A stretch of DNA of 33,319 nt from Candidatus Thorarchaeota archaeon (GCA_004524445.1 SDNP01000020.1:1-33319), one strand, 5' to 3'; counted from the first letter of the stretch, positions 24,670 through 33,319 are shown. The notes: generated from the sequence alone by a model not told the origin. Translations and numbers: made by a program.

Positions 24670-26333
24670 TAAAGGGCGCCTCCATAACCTGATTCGGAGA
24701 GATACTCTATTACCAAAAATGCAACAAGGCATATCAGGACAAGAATTAGAGCTGAGGCTCCAGCTTGGACAAAATTCCTCACTGCAAGATTCCGATATAT
24801 TGCAACGGATAATGTGCTATTCTCTGGTTGAGCGAGAAACAGAGTTGCAGACATTTCTCCTATAGCCATGGCGAATGAGAATACTGCTGCTACAAGAATT
24901 CCGGGAGCAAGCAATGGGAGTTCAACGAAGAATAGCTTCTGCATGCGAGAAGCACCAAGAATATCAGCCTGATCCAACACGTCTTCATTGACTTTTTCCC
25001 ATGCAATCTGGATTGACCTTGCACTGAATGGAACACCAATAATGGTCTGTGCGATTATGATTAGAGGCCATGGATTTGTAGTCAATCCGAGTGGTACGGC
25101 GACCGCAAGCATCAGTCCATATGCCATTGTGATTGATGATATTCCCAGCGGTAGTAATGTAAAAACTGACGTAATCCCGGGCAGCATGAACCTCTTCGAT
25201 TTGTGTACATATGCCAAGGGAATCCCGAGAAGAAGGGATAATAGAGTCGCCAGTCCGCCATAAAAGAGGGAATTAAAAAGAGGAACCAGGCCGCCATCTA
25301 GGCCTCCTTGCATCAGATATGCTAATCCGTCAAGAGTAAATTGGTCTCTAAATGGGTCATGAACTGCCGAGAGAAAAATGGCCAGCATTGGCCCCATCAA
25401 CAGAAATAGAGCAAAGGAAATGTACGAAATAGTAACCAGCTTCCACTTTGTACCAATTTCCGCTAATTCACGTACCCTGCTTTTCACATCGGCATAGCCA
25501 GATGTGCTAGTTTCAGTTCTTACGTATGAATATGCAAGGACTAGGGTGATCAGGATCTGAATGAACGCAAGAATGCTTGCCTTGTCATATTCAAAAAATC
25601 TGAATGCATTCCAGATTTGAACTTCTAATGTCATTAACCTTCCCTGACCAAATGCGAGCACGATGGGAAATGACATGAAGCAGAAAAGAAAAGTGAGAAT
25701 TGAAGCTGCAAATAAGGAAGAGCGAATATGAGGAAATATTATCCTTCGAAGAATTCCTGTGCGAGATGCTCCCAATGATTCAGCGATTTCTTCCATCTCT
25801 TCAGGGAGCGTCTTTAATGAAGATGAAACCATCATGATGAAGAGAGGGGCGTTATAGAATGCGTGCGCAAGAATTATTCCCGGGGCTCCAGTGGCAAGAT
25901 TGAGTACTGAGTCTGAGGACTGCAATAATACTTTCAGTATCGAGTCCAGAATTCCTCCAGAGCCAAAAACCTGCATAAATCCAACCACTACAACAATGGG
26001 AGGCAAAACAAAAGGCACTACGAATAGAGCTCGAACAATGTTGCGACCCGGAAACTCCATACGTGCAAATACAAATGCACCCGGAATTCCCAGAAGAAAA
26101 GAAGCTGCTGTGCTGATAATCGCCTGTCCAATGGTGAATGTGAATACTCGATTTGTTGTAGGTGAACCAATCGTAGTTATGAGTGAGTCTACCCCTCCGC
26201 CCAATATTCCCTCAACAACCACGGTGAACACGGGGAAAACGAGAAAAGCAAATAGTATGGAAAATGGCGTGCCTAGTACTAGATACTTCACCAGCCTATT
26301 CTTCTTCTTCACTACTTCTTCCTCATCAGCCAA
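24669..26333 (-). CDS. thiP: Thiamine ABC transporter, fused two-domain permease
   Basis: 554 residues from a TTG start overlapping the end of thiB by eight bases; no closer ATG is in frame. About twelve membrane helices in two tandem halves, each a binding-protein-dependent permease domain with an EAA loop: EEIAESLGASRTGILRRIIFP in the first half and VLDQADILGASRMQKLFF in the second. Fused permeases of this length are usual for ThiP, and also for iron (FbpB) systems. It forms the channel through which substrate delivered by the binding protein enters. Translation is coupled to both neighbours by overlaps. Confidence 0.87.
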   Translation of the reverse strand: MADEEEVVKKKNRLVKYLVLGTPFSILFAFLVFPVFTVVVEGILGGGVDSLITTIGSPTTNRVFTFTIGQAIISTAASFLLGIPGAFVFARMEFPGRNIVRALFVVPFVLPPIVVVVGFMQVFGSGGILDSILKVLLQSSDSVLNLATGAPGIILAHAFYNAPLFIMMVSSSLKTLPEEMEEIAESLGASRTGILRRIIFPHIRSSLFAASILTFLFCFMSFPIVLAFGQGRLMTLEVQIWNAFRFFEYDKASILAFIQILITLVLAYSYVRTETSTSGYADVKSRVRELAEIGTKWKLVTISYISFALFLLMGPMLAIFLSAVHDPFRDQFTLDGLAYLMQGGLDGGLVPLFNSLFYGGLATLLSLLLGIPLAYVHKSKRFMLPGITSVFTLLPLGISSITMAYGLMLAVAVPLGLTTNPWPLIIIAQTIIGVPFSARSIQIAWEKVNEDVLDQADILGASRMQKLFFVELPLLAPGILVAAVFSFAMAIGEMSATLFLAQPENSTLSVAIYRNLAVRNFVQAGASALILVLICLVAFLVIEYLSESGYGGAL

Positions 26334-27432
26334 TCATGATAGTTTCATATTGGCTTAGCCAATCGTTAAGATTCTCCTCTATAATTGTACTGTTAAGCAA
26401 TGAATTCAGTACTTCAACATCATCTGGATGGAGAGCATGCTGAAAAACTGGATTCATTTCTACATCAGTATTTACAGGAAACATCCATTGGTTCAAACCG
26501 ATATATGATTGCACTTTCTCTGATAGGCAATACTCGATGAATGCTCTACCAAGTTCTGGATTCGGTCCATTCTTGACGAGGCCAATTCCTTCAATCTGCA
26601 TCCATGCATAGTCATTGCCGTTGTAATGGTACGGTGCAACCCTTGTCAGAGGCTCTTCGCCGCTGTAGTATGCATCATATGCTGGATCGGTCCCATAACT
26701 CACAAGCAGTTTTCTTGCATCTGTTTCATACCAAGTGTTCCAGGCCTCGGTCCACCCCTCCTCAACATCGATGTCTTCTCTGACTTCTGTCCACCAACTC
26801 GTCCAGTCTTCTTCGAGAATTTCACTATAGACGGCTATTTGGCTCAGTAAAAAGGAGAGCCCAGGGCTGCTAAATCGGGGATCCTCCGTGACCAGCATTG
26901 AAGCCATATCGGATAGGTCTGAGAATGTCAGCTCATCCAAGGCGGGATGGCTAGTGCTGTTGATATCATTGCTATTGTAGATGACGGTGACCAACCCCAT
27001 GTCAAATGGAACTACATAATGCTCCTCGTCCAAGTTGGCAACTACCTCACTGTCGACTACATCTATGTTTGATGGCGTATACGGCTCAAGCACACCTTTC
27101 GCTTCGCTTTGAAGAATCAGGATATTATCTATGCCAATCACAACATCTGCGACCGGATTGGCTTCTTCCGCTTTCAAACGAGCCACAATCCCATTTGCGT
27201 CGGTTTCTAGACGGCGTATCTCAAGATTGACACCATATCGCCTCTCAAAATCTGAGAAGATTTGAGTATCATTAGCCTCGCCCCACGCCATGAAGGAGTC
27301 ATATGTATACACTGTAAAATTTGGTTTAGGCCATGTTACATATGCATACGCCGCCACCACTACTATTGCAACAACTGAAATGGCTACTAGAATTTTGGCT
27401 GGATTTCTCCTTGTAGGATACTCATTACTCAT
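26326..27432 (-). CDS. thiB: Thiamine ABC transporter, substrate-binding protein (membrane-anchored)
   Basis: 368 residues. An N-terminal membrane anchor lies at about residues 12-33 after a basic start (TRRNPAK). There is no lipobox cysteine, so the protein is probably held by an uncleaved anchor on the outer face. The mature part opens FTVYTYDSFMAWG, close to the 'LTVYTYDSF' start of thiamine-binding ThiB/TbpA proteins, and continues with ADVVIGIDN and VPFDMGLVTVIYN, also ThiB-like. It should capture thiamine or a thiamine phosphate outside the cell. It is first in the thiBPQ cassette and is preceded by the palindrome shared with thiR. Confidence 0.85.
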   Translation of the reverse strand: MSNEYPTRRNPAKILVAISVVAIVVVAAYAYVTWPKPNFTVYTYDSFMAWGEANDTQIFSDFERRYGVNLEIRRLETDANGIVARLKAEEANPVADVVIGIDNILILQSEAKGVLEPYTPSNIDVVDSEVVANLDEEHYVVPFDMGLVTVIYNSNDINSTSHPALDELTFSDLSDMASMLVTEDPRFSSPGLSFLLSQIAVYSEILEEDWTSWWTEVREDIDVEEGWTEAWNTWYETDARKLLVSYGTDPAYDAYYSGEEPLTRVAPYHYNGNDYAWMQIEGIGLVKNGPNPELGRAFIEYCLSEKVQSYIGLNQWMFPVNTDVEMNPVFQHALHPDDVEVLNSLLNSTIIEENLNDWLSQYETIMIG

Positions 27433-27440
27433 CTTACATC

Positions 27441-27477
27441 ACACAATATGAGTGTGTTATACAACTAAGTTATATAG
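27441..27477. promoter_or_regulatory. Divergent thiB/thiR promoter with candidate ThiR operator
   Basis: The near-palindrome TATACAACT-A-AGTTATATA (27458-27476) pairs at eight of nine positions around a central A. Its right end is the plus-strand TATA element (TTATATAG, 27470-27477) for thiR; its left part overlaps a minus-strand TATA (TGTATAAC) for thiB. A second inverted repeat, ACACA/TGTGT (27441-27445 and 27453-27457), lies on the thiB side. A protein bound here would shut both promoters, as expected for an autoregulated thiamine repressor. Confidence 0.55.
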
Positions 27478-27512
27478 CTTCAGCATAAATATGTTGTCGT
27501 GGAGATAATACA

Positions 27513-28430
27513 ATGCGTCCGCCATGTGAACTGGTCCAGCGGGAATTTCTTCCAATCTTGAGATGGCAGGTTGCAAACCTGCTCAATGAATCAGGATATT
27601 CACAAGTAGAAATTGCTGACTCCATGGATCTTACTCAAGCAGCAGTGAGCAAGTATCTTAGACAGTCGCCTCCTAAAACCAATCTGATTGAATCAATAGA
27701 GCATCTTGCAGTCCGTCTTGTGGATCTATCAGCCCGTTCGGAATTTGAGAGCGAAGCAGTGAAGGAAATCTGTTCTGAATGCATGAGGCTTCGAATAGGA
27801 TCTACAATCTGCGACAATCATCGAGAATCCGTTGAATATCTAGCTAGGCAGAAATGCAATATATGTGCAAGTTTACTTGGGGGAAGCGACAGCACACTAA
27901 GCGGTAGATCAGAAGTGTTGACAAATCTGGAGGAAGCACTAGAACTCATTGAAAATTCCAGGAATTTCGCCGCTTTGGTTCCTCAGGTCCGCACAAATAT
28001 AGTTGTGTGCGGAAACGAACCTGCTTCCACAGACGACGTGGCGGGAATTCCCGGCAGGATAACCATTGTGGATGGTCGAGCTCATATCACTTCATCTCCA
28101 AGATTTGGCTCATCGAGGCATACCGCTAGTATTCTTCTTGGAGCTAGAGAACATATTCCATCGATTACTGTTTCAGTATGTATCAAGGGTGATGATAGGA
28201 TAGTTGCGCTTCTGCGTGAAGCAGGGGTACCCATCTTCCAAATGGAAGAAGGCACGACTGACCCAAATCAGATTATTACTGCACTAGATGGTGTAGATGA
28301 AAGTTTGAAGCGTTTCGGAATATACGTTATTGGCGATGTTGGAGTGGAGCCAGTTGTGTATTTGTTTGGCAAGAATCCAACCAATCTCATACAGATGGCA
28401 GAGAGAATTGGGGCTGAATTGAGAAACTGA
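27513..28430 (+). CDS. thiR: Thiamine-responsive transcriptional regulator (HTH-ThiN)
   Basis: 305 residues, ATG with GGAG eight bases upstream. Residues about 12-52 form a helix-turn-helix (SQVEIADSMDLTQAAVSKYLRQ). A linker follows with C87-x2-C90, C100-x2-H103 and C115-x2-C118, a possible metal site. Residues about 130-300 match the ThiN thiamine-phosphate-synthase-like domain (TNIVVCGNEP, DVAGIPGRIT, PRFGSSRHTASILL, SITVSVCIKGD, GIYVIGDVGVEPVVYLFG). In archaea HTH-ThiN proteins (ThiR) sense thiamine phosphates and repress thiamine synthesis and uptake genes, and here the gene diverges from thiBPQ, which strongly supports that role. Whether the ThiN part is also catalytic cannot be judged. 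Confidence 0.88.
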   Translation: MRPPCELVQREFLPILRWQVANLLNESGYSQVEIADSMDLTQAAVSKYLRQSPPKTNLIESIEHLAVRLVDLSARSEFESEAVKEICSECMRLRIGSTICDNHRESVEYLARQKCNICASLLGGSDSTLSGRSEVLTNLEEALELIENSRNFAALVPQVRTNIVVCGNEPASTDDVAGIPGRITIVDGRAHITSSPRFGSSRHTASILLGAREHIPSITVSVCIKGDDRIVALLREAGVPIFQMEEGTTDPNQIITALDGVDESLKRFGIYVIGDVGVEPVVYLFGKNPTNLIQMAERIGAELRN

Positions 28431-28505
28431 TGATACCCTGTGATACATCCTTTTATTTTGCATATCAGACTTCTATCGACAGAATACAAGCCGAGTGTAA
28501 CAACC

Positions 28506-29369
28506 ATGGTGGTAATTCGAACTGGCAAGATGAAGGACTGTCGTGATCTATTGACAGTATATCAGACTACACGATGGTATCATGGAGTTAGACCTAATGG
28601 TTACAAAACAGTCGAGCAAGTCAAGGATGAACACAGAGATGTTGGCTTCAAACGGTGGGGATGGCTTGTAGCAGAGCTTGACGGAAAAGTTGTGGGCGAG
28701 ATTGTATTTCGCATCGAGAAGAATCCAAGCTCAGGCAAGCTTGGTATTATCAGAAATCTGGACATTGATGTCAGATTTCAGAAGAAGGAAATAGGCACTC
28801 AACTCACTCGTGCTGCCGAAGATACTCTGAGAAACCGGGGTGCAGTTCGTGTAGTCTTGACAACTCCGCCGGAGGCCTATAATTATTGGATGAAGATTGG
28901 GTATTTTGCCCGTGGTTCATTGCTGCGGATTTCTGTCGATTTGAATGATGTACCTATTGACAGAAGTAGAAATTTGGAGAGGTCTCGCTTGGACAATGAA
29001 CCACCGATTTCCAAGAAATTCTTATTTTCAAACATTGCGTATCCTGGGTTACTTGTTGACTGCATTAGAGAAATCATTATGGAAGGGAAACCAGGAAGAA
29101 TAGTCAAATTCAACCTTGATTCCAAGTATGCGGGGATGGGAGTCATATACAAGAAGAATGTAGAGGTTGCTGAATTTGTTGTGGATGCTACAAAATTTGG
29201 CATTTCAGAGCTGGAGTCCATGACCCGAAAGACTCTGGGACTTGCTCGGAATTGGACAGTAGAGGCAGTTTCTGGGATAGTTCCAAAGGGGAGTTTTTCC
29301 TTATATCAGAAATCTGCTCCCTGGTCTTCGGAACTAGCCCGTGAGATTCCTGTGACCCGGATACTCTAG
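28506..29369 (+). CDS. GNAT-family N-acetyltransferase
   Basis: 287 residues from the ATG at 28506; a GTG at 28440 is in frame but leads through AT-rich promoter-like sequence. Residues about 1-150 carry the GNAT fold: VIRTGKMKDCRDLLTVY, GWLVAELDGKVVGEIVFRI, NLDIDVRFQKKEIGTQLTRA (motif A, the acetyl-CoA pyrophosphate loop with Q-x3-I-G-x-Q in place of the common Q/R-x2-G-x-G/A), and TTPPEAYNYWMKIGYFARG. A second region of about 130 residues (KKFLFSNIAYPGLLV onward) could be a degenerate second domain or a C-terminal extension. Substrate is unknown. It lies 75 bases after thiR, but function does not link it to thiamine. Confidence 0.78.
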   Translation: MVVIRTGKMKDCRDLLTVYQTTRWYHGVRPNGYKTVEQVKDEHRDVGFKRWGWLVAELDGKVVGEIVFRIEKNPSSGKLGIIRNLDIDVRFQKKEIGTQLTRAAEDTLRNRGAVRVVLTTPPEAYNYWMKIGYFARGSLLRISVDLNDVPIDRSRNLERSRLDNEPPISKKFLFSNIAYPGLLVDCIREIIMEGKPGRIVKFNLDSKYAGMGVIYKKNVEVAEFVVDATKFGISELESMTRKTLGLARNWTVEAVSGIVPKGSFSLYQKSAPWSSELAREIPVTRIL

Positions 29370-29377
29370 CTTTTTGC

Positions 29378-30946
29378 TCATTCTTCTCCAGTATATAGAA
29401 TCGGAAGCACCCAGTTAGAGAACCCCAAGAGACCGCCCAGTATCCATATACTCGCAAGATTGAAGTGCCAAAGGGCCAGTGGGATGGATGTTATTCCCAT
29501 GATTAGAAAGATGCCTGCGAGTACAAGGAGAAAGATTAAGTCTGCAATCAGAACTCCCATAATAGAATGCCCTTGTTTCTTTCTATAGAGAGGAATTGCA
29601 AATGCAAGTCCCAGCAAAATTGCTATGCTGATTATTTCCTCCAACTGCATATTTGCAAATCCAAAAGTCTGAGATATTTCAGCTGTTTCTCCTTCATCTG
29701 TAATAACCTCAATGGTGACTTCATGTTCCCATTTAGTATATTCTGCAGTGTTGATGTAAAATACAAATTCTCCCGCTGAAGCAGTGTAGTTGGTGTACTC
29801 TGCTATCTCAACGTCGTCTACATAGATAGTTACAGAAACGGTTTCCCATGTAGTTGTGATTTCGACTTTGAATTCCGCATATCCTGAAACGACATCTTCA
29901 TCCGGCGATATGAAACTCAGTTCAGGCACACCATGATTGTCTACCACGAGGACCATGGAGTATTTCCATGAATGGCCAAAATCATCATAGGCTATGAACA
30001 GAAAATCATGTTCGCCTTCTGAATAAGTTGTGGTATTGAAGCTAATTGTGCTTCGACCAACTGGTATCGACTGGTTAACAACGGCACTAATCTCATTATC
30101 AACGTAAATTGAAAAGAGCACGTCTTCGTAGGGCGTGAATACTCTGACAGTGAAATCGACGGTTTCCGATATTCTGTCAAACCCAGAATAACCGGAAACA
30201 GCAAATCTAACATGATCAAGAAAGACCAATTCAACTGAATCTGTGTCCGTCAATCCTTCTTCAGTCACTACACGAGCCTCAATTTCATGCAACCCATTTT
30301 CGTACCTAGTGCCATTGATTGTGAAGTTTGACGCGCCAGTATCGACTAATGTATTATTGAACTCAGACGTTATCTCGCCGTCTACAGTGATATTGAGATA
30401 TACCTGACTGTATCCTGAGGTAATATTGATGTAAAGATCATCAAGACCTGTGAAATTAGACAGCGATGTTGGTGCTAGAATATCTACCACTGGAGCTCCG
30501 TAATTATTGACTTCGAACACCAAATAGTAGCTTTCTTTGTCGTTGGTGCCTGTGGAATTGTCGACAAAAAGCAATGTAAAATTCAAGAGGCCCTCTGAGA
30601 GGGTAGTTGTGTCCACCGTCACATTTTGGGTGCCTGTACCAATTTCTGTATGGTTGTAATCGGGATAAATTTCTCCATCAATAAAGAGAGTTAGATTGAG
30701 AGGACCGTTCACAGAGGATATATCCAGAGTCATATTGAAGGTTCCTGCAACAATGCTCTGATTTGCTGGCTCCAACAGGGTGATGGTAATATTATCCGAG
30801 TCAAAACCTGAAATCTTGCTGTGTCCAACTGGTGCCTCAGTTATCACCTTTGATTCATTGGTGACTGGTAAAGTCATATTCATCGGAAGTAATCCTATTG
30901 CCAATATTGCTGTGACCATGATTACTAGCGCAACTTTGTCTTTCAT
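29378..30946 (-). CDS. Surface protein with Ig-like repeats and C-terminal membrane helices
   Basis: 522 residues. A signal peptide or anchor occupies residues 1-24. Four Ig-like beta-sandwich repeats of about 95 residues follow (roughly 50-145, 150-245, 247-338, 340-430), each with a recurring pattern such as 'V.L.I.VDGEI', 'F.INTT.Y..G.H.', and a closing strand ending V.N.G.P. The ectodomain has many N-x-S/T sequons, mostly in the first two repeats, fitting archaeal N-glycosylation. The C-terminus has three hydrophobic helices (about 440-456, 466-487, 496-515), so the protein is tethered by several helices instead of one. It is likely an adhesin or cell-envelope component. The stop is eight bases from the convergent GNAT stop. 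Confidence 0.75.
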   Translation of the reverse strand: MKDKVALVIMVTAILAIGLLPMNMTLPVTNESKVITEAPVGHSKISGFDSDNITITLLEPANQSIVAGTFNMTLDISSVNGPLNLTLFIDGEIYPDYNHTEIGTGTQNVTVDTTTLSEGLLNFTLLFVDNSTGTNDKESYYLVFEVNNYGAPVVDILAPTSLSNFTGLDDLYINITSGYSQVYLNITVDGEITSEFNNTLVDTGASNFTINGTRYENGLHEIEARVVTEEGLTDTDSVELVFLDHVRFAVSGYSGFDRISETVDFTVRVFTPYEDVLFSIYVDNEISAVVNQSIPVGRSTISFNTTTYSEGEHDFLFIAYDDFGHSWKYSMVLVVDNHGVPELSFISPDEDVVSGYAEFKVEITTTWETVSVTIYVDDVEIAEYTNYTASAGEFVFYINTAEYTKWEHEVTIEVITDEGETAEISQTFGFANMQLEEIISIAILLGLAFAIPLYRKKQGHSIMGVLIADLIFLLVLAGIFLIMGITSIPLALWHFNLASIWILGGLLGFSNWVLPILYTGEE

Positions 30947-31010
30947 TCTGAAGCCGTCCTAACACCCAGTGACTTTTCATAGGGCGGATGAGCCTCAAGA
31001 ATTGGGACTA

Positions 31011-31060
31011 CTTTTAAGGCTAGCGCCAGTTACAACGTCGTACGAATGAAGTTTTATCAG
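31011..31060. promoter_or_regulatory. Divergent promoter region between the Ig-repeat protein and the glycyl radical enzyme
   Basis: CTTTTAAGGC at 31011-31020 reads as a TATA-like CCTTAAAAG on the minus strand, about 70 bases before the Ig-protein ATG. GTTTTATC at 31051-31058 could be the plus-strand TATA box, about 50 bases before the enzyme ATG at 31104. Both are plausible but weak. Confidence 0.3.
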
Positions 31061-31103
31061 CAAGTGATATTTCAATAATAAAAGTCGCATCAAGGTGTGT
31101 ATC

Positions 31104-33319
31104 ATGGCCACGGCGAAAAATCAACACGAGGTTGAAATTTGGTCTGCATCGAATGAGTTGTCCGAACGAGTGAAAGCTCTACGAAACCACTTCTATTCGT
31201 TCTATGAGCGAGAGGTAACAAATGAGCCCTACTCATTTACAACAGGCACTGAATGGGATGAAGTCTATACATATCATGACTGGGCAAATGAACCTGCAAT
31301 CTACCAATTCATGCCCTCAATTGATCAGACGCTGAAGGCAATGGCTGTGAGTGTTGAGCTTCCGGAGGATTTCTGGGAGCATTCGCTGCCACACAGGAGA
31401 GCTGTTTTCTTCCATGAGGTTATGACACACTATATGCCCGTGGAAATTATAGGTGGAGAATTGATTGTTGGCTTCAACTTCAACACCGCCTTGTCGCGGT
31501 CTCTGAATGAGAACGAAACAAAAGAAAGAAACAAAGAAACCGATAAATGGTTCGAGAAAGCTAAGCGGCTTAACAACCTTGGAGTGGGTACTGCTTCGTC
31601 TGCACCTGGTCATATAATTCCAAATTATGCAAAAGTTCTGAAGATTGGTATGAAGGGACTTGTGCAGGAGTTCGAGGAGATACTGGCGTCGGATATATCT
31701 GATGAGCACCGCGACTTTATTGAGGCGCTGATTCTAAGTTGCAGGACCGCTCGGGATTTCAACTTGCGATATGCTGAGCTAGCAGAAGATCGCGCTGCTG
31801 AAACGGATGATGCTGAACGACAAGCGGAGCTTGAAGAGATCGCCAGCATTTGTACAAAGGTTCCTTGGGAGCCTGCCCAAACCTTCTGGGAGGCATTGCA
31901 GTCATTGTGGACAACGCATATGCTTGTGATGGCATGTGAATCTTACCCCGGCGCGGGGCTTTCACATGGAAGGTGGGACCAGTATCTGTATCCATTTTAC
32001 AAAGAAAGCTTGGAGAATAATGAGCTAACAAGACACGAAGCCAAGGAACTACTTCAGTGCTATTGGATAAAGCATAATTACGTATACGATTACCAAGGAC
32101 GTTTGGGAATCAATCAGGGCATAAACTCCAGTTTTGGGCAACTTATCACCCTCAGCGGAATGGGGCCTAATGGAGAAGATCTGACAAATGATCTTACCTG
32201 GCTTGCCCTAGAAGTCATTGAAGAAATGAATCTTCTGGAACCAAAGCCCAACGTTAGATTACATAACAATACTCCCCAGGACTTTCTAATACGAGTATCT
32301 GAAATGCTTGCAAATGCTCAGGGATCTCCCTTCTTAATGAATTTCGATGAGAACAGCATTGAGGGCCTTGTCTGGCAGGGCATCCCCCGCGAGGATGCGT
32401 GGGATTATGGGATTGTTGGTTGTCTGGAAAACACTATGCAGGGAAATGATCGATCAGGCACGGTAGACGTTAACCTCAATCTCGCAAAAGCAATTGAACA
32501 TGCTCTAAATAATGGAAAGGATGCAGCCACGGGTGAACAGGTCGGAGCAAGCACAGGCGATCCCCGTTCATTTAACACGTACGATGATTTTGTTCATGCT
32601 GTCAAGGTCCAGCTGGACACTCTTGTCGATCTCTTAGTGGAGGTTGGTAATGAAGCGGACACATTGAGAGCCAAATACCAGCCAACTCCATATTTGAGTG
32701 CACTGATGGACGGTTGTGCTGAGAAGGGCAAGGATATCAATCAGGGTGGAACAATATGGAACTTCAATACCATTGAAGGCATGGGAATTGCAACTCTGGC
32801 GGATTCAGTCACTGCTGTGAAAAGGATGGTCTATGATGAAGAACGGATTTCTATGACTGAGCTTCTTCAAGCTCTTGAAGACAACTACGAAGGTCATGAA
32901 GAAATCCGACAATTGCTACGAACCAAGGCTCCCAAATTTGGAAATGATGACGATTACGCCGATAAAATCGCACGGGATCTCTCCGTGTATTGGGCCAAGA
33001 AAGCATTCTCTCATCAGAACCCCTTCACTGGAAGAAGATACCGAGCTGGATATCTAAGCTGGAACTACTTCGTCCCCCTTGCCCCCCTCACAGCAGCAAC
33101 ACCCGATGGTAGAAAACGCGGCGAGTTCCTATCAAATGGTGTGGGCGCTGTACAGGGAATGGATGCTAAGGGACCAACCGCCTCCATACGCTCCGTTGGA
33201 AAGCTGGGCTTAGAAACCGTTCCGAATGGAGCCTCACATACCATCTCTCTCAGTCCGTCAATGGTGAAGACTCCCGAGCATATTGAGAAGCTAGCCGCGT
33301 TACTCCGAGCCTATAACGA
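31104..33319 (+). CDS. Glycyl radical enzyme (pyruvate formate-lyase-like), C-terminus beyond window
   Basis: At least 738 residues, open to the window edge with no stop; ATG with AAGGTG six bases upstream. Glycyl radical enzymes use a protein glycyl radical to form a cysteine thiyl radical that attacks the substrate; they are oxygen-sensitive. The active-site loop reads GCLEN, giving C440 and a Glu two residues later (E442), the Cys-x-Glu form of glycerol/diol dehydratases, choline lyase and hydroxyproline dehydratase or arylacetate decarboxylases, not the Cys-Cys of true pyruvate formate-lyase. Other family parts: GHIIPNYAKVLKIG, PGAGLSHGRWDQYLYPFY, and near the edge TPDGRKRGEFLSNGVGAVQGMD. 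The glycine-radical RVxGY motif and any activase gene would lie outside. Substrate cannot be named. Confidence 0.9.
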   Translation, partial: MATAKNQHEVEIWSASNELSERVKALRNHFYSFYEREVTNEPYSFTTGTEWDEVYTYHDWANEPAIYQFMPSIDQTLKAMAVSVELPEDFWEHSLPHRRAVFFHEVMTHYMPVEIIGGELIVGFNFNTALSRSLNENETKERNKETDKWFEKAKRLNNLGVGTASSAPGHIIPNYAKVLKIGMKGLVQEFEEILASDISDEHRDFIEALILSCRTARDFNLRYAELAEDRAAETDDAERQAELEEIASICTKVPWEPAQTFWEALQSLWTTHMLVMACESYPGAGLSHGRWDQYLYPFYKESLENNELTRHEAKELLQCYWIKHNYVYDYQGRLGINQGINSSFGQLITLSGMGPNGEDLTNDLTWLALEVIEEMNLLEPKPNVRLHNNTPQDFLIRVSEMLANAQGSPFLMNFDENSIEGLVWQGIPREDAWDYGIVGCLENTMQGNDRSGTVDVNLNLAKAIEHALNNGKDAATGEQVGASTGDPRSFNTYDDFVHAVKVQLDTLVDLLVEVGNEADTLRAKYQPTPYLSALMDGCAEKGKDINQGGTIWNFNTIEGMGIATLADSVTAVKRMVYDEERISMTELLQALEDNYEGHEEIRQLLRTKAPKFGNDDDYADKIARDLSVYWAKKAFSHQNPFTGRRYRAGYLSWNYFVPLAPLTAATPDGRKRGEFLSNGVGAVQGMDAKGPTASIRSVGKLGLETVPNGASHTISLSPSMVKTPEHIEKLAALLRAYN

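Noticed and set aside
23611..27432. Iron(III) or polyamine ABC transporter
   Set aside because: ATPase and permease alone would allow this, but the binding protein's TVYTYDSF start and the divergent HTH-ThiN regulator favour thiamine.
31317..32031. Three minus-strand open frames
   Set aside because: They lie antisense to the glycyl radical enzyme, whose frame is uninterrupted and matches family motifs throughout.
1..33319. tRNA, rRNA, CRISPR repeats, insertion sequences
   Set aside because: Looked for cloverleaf ends, regularly spaced direct repeats and transposase motifs by eye; none found. A covariance-model scan would be needed to exclude small RNAs.

Overview
The window reads as a piece of an archaeal chromosome, most likely from an Asgard archaeon (Thorarchaeia-like). 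I base this on a complete topoisomerase VI operon, a two-ring Cdc48 ATPase beside an Hsp20, archaeal TATA-type promoters, an HTH-ThiN (ThiR-type) regulator, two roadblock/LC7 proteins, and a gelsolin-like domain protein with a proline-rich linker. The last two kinds are typical Asgard 'eukaryotic signature' proteins. The lineage call is an inference; there is no rRNA or other phylogenetic marker. Genes are densely packed, no gene-free stretch exceeds 300 bases, and I found no tRNA, rRNA, CRISPR array, insertion sequence or phage gene. Start codons include several TTG and GTG, chosen mainly from Shine-Dalgarno positions.

Bases 1-7126: after the 3' end of a plus-strand gene comes a long minus-strand block. 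In transcription order it holds an AN1 zinc-finger/site-2-protease fusion, top6B, top6A (TAATG overlap), a coiled-coil/winged-helix protein, a PD-(D/E)XK nuclease-like protein, a roadblock protein and a NifB-like radical SAM protein. Top6A lacks the second Asp of the Toprim DxD motif. The NifB homologue has no nitrogenase genes beside it here.

Bases 7127-17628: a plus-strand block with an FAD dehydrogenase, an Hsp20-Cdc48 stress operon with an unusually structured leader, a GH38 alpha-mannosidase, and an unrecognised two-domain protein. It ends with a two-helix membrane protein with a seven-proline tail, a small unknown protein behind a possible attenuator-like leader, and a TPR (alpha-SNAP-like)/beta-sandwich/coiled-coil protein.

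Bases 17629-23610: a PLP aminotransferase (minus), a membrane histidine-kinase-like protein with a degenerate ATPase domain, a Cys/Met-metabolism PLP enzyme, and a minus-strand pair made of the gelsolin-like protein and a second roadblock protein.

Bases 23611-28430: a thiamine uptake cassette thiB-thiP-thiQ (minus) diverges from thiR (plus). A 19-bp near-palindrome lies between them over the promoter elements and is a good candidate ThiR operator.

Bases 28431-33319: a GNAT acetyltransferase, a membrane-anchored surface protein with about four Ig-like repeats and many glycosylation sequons (minus), and a glycyl radical enzyme with a Cys-x-Glu active site whose C-terminal glycyl-radical part lies beyond the window.

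The most novel-looking material is the cytoskeleton/trafficking-flavoured set (gelsolin-polyPro protein, polyPro-tailed membrane protein, SNAP-like protein, roadblocks) and the possible nuclease/coiled-coil extension of the Topo VI operon.
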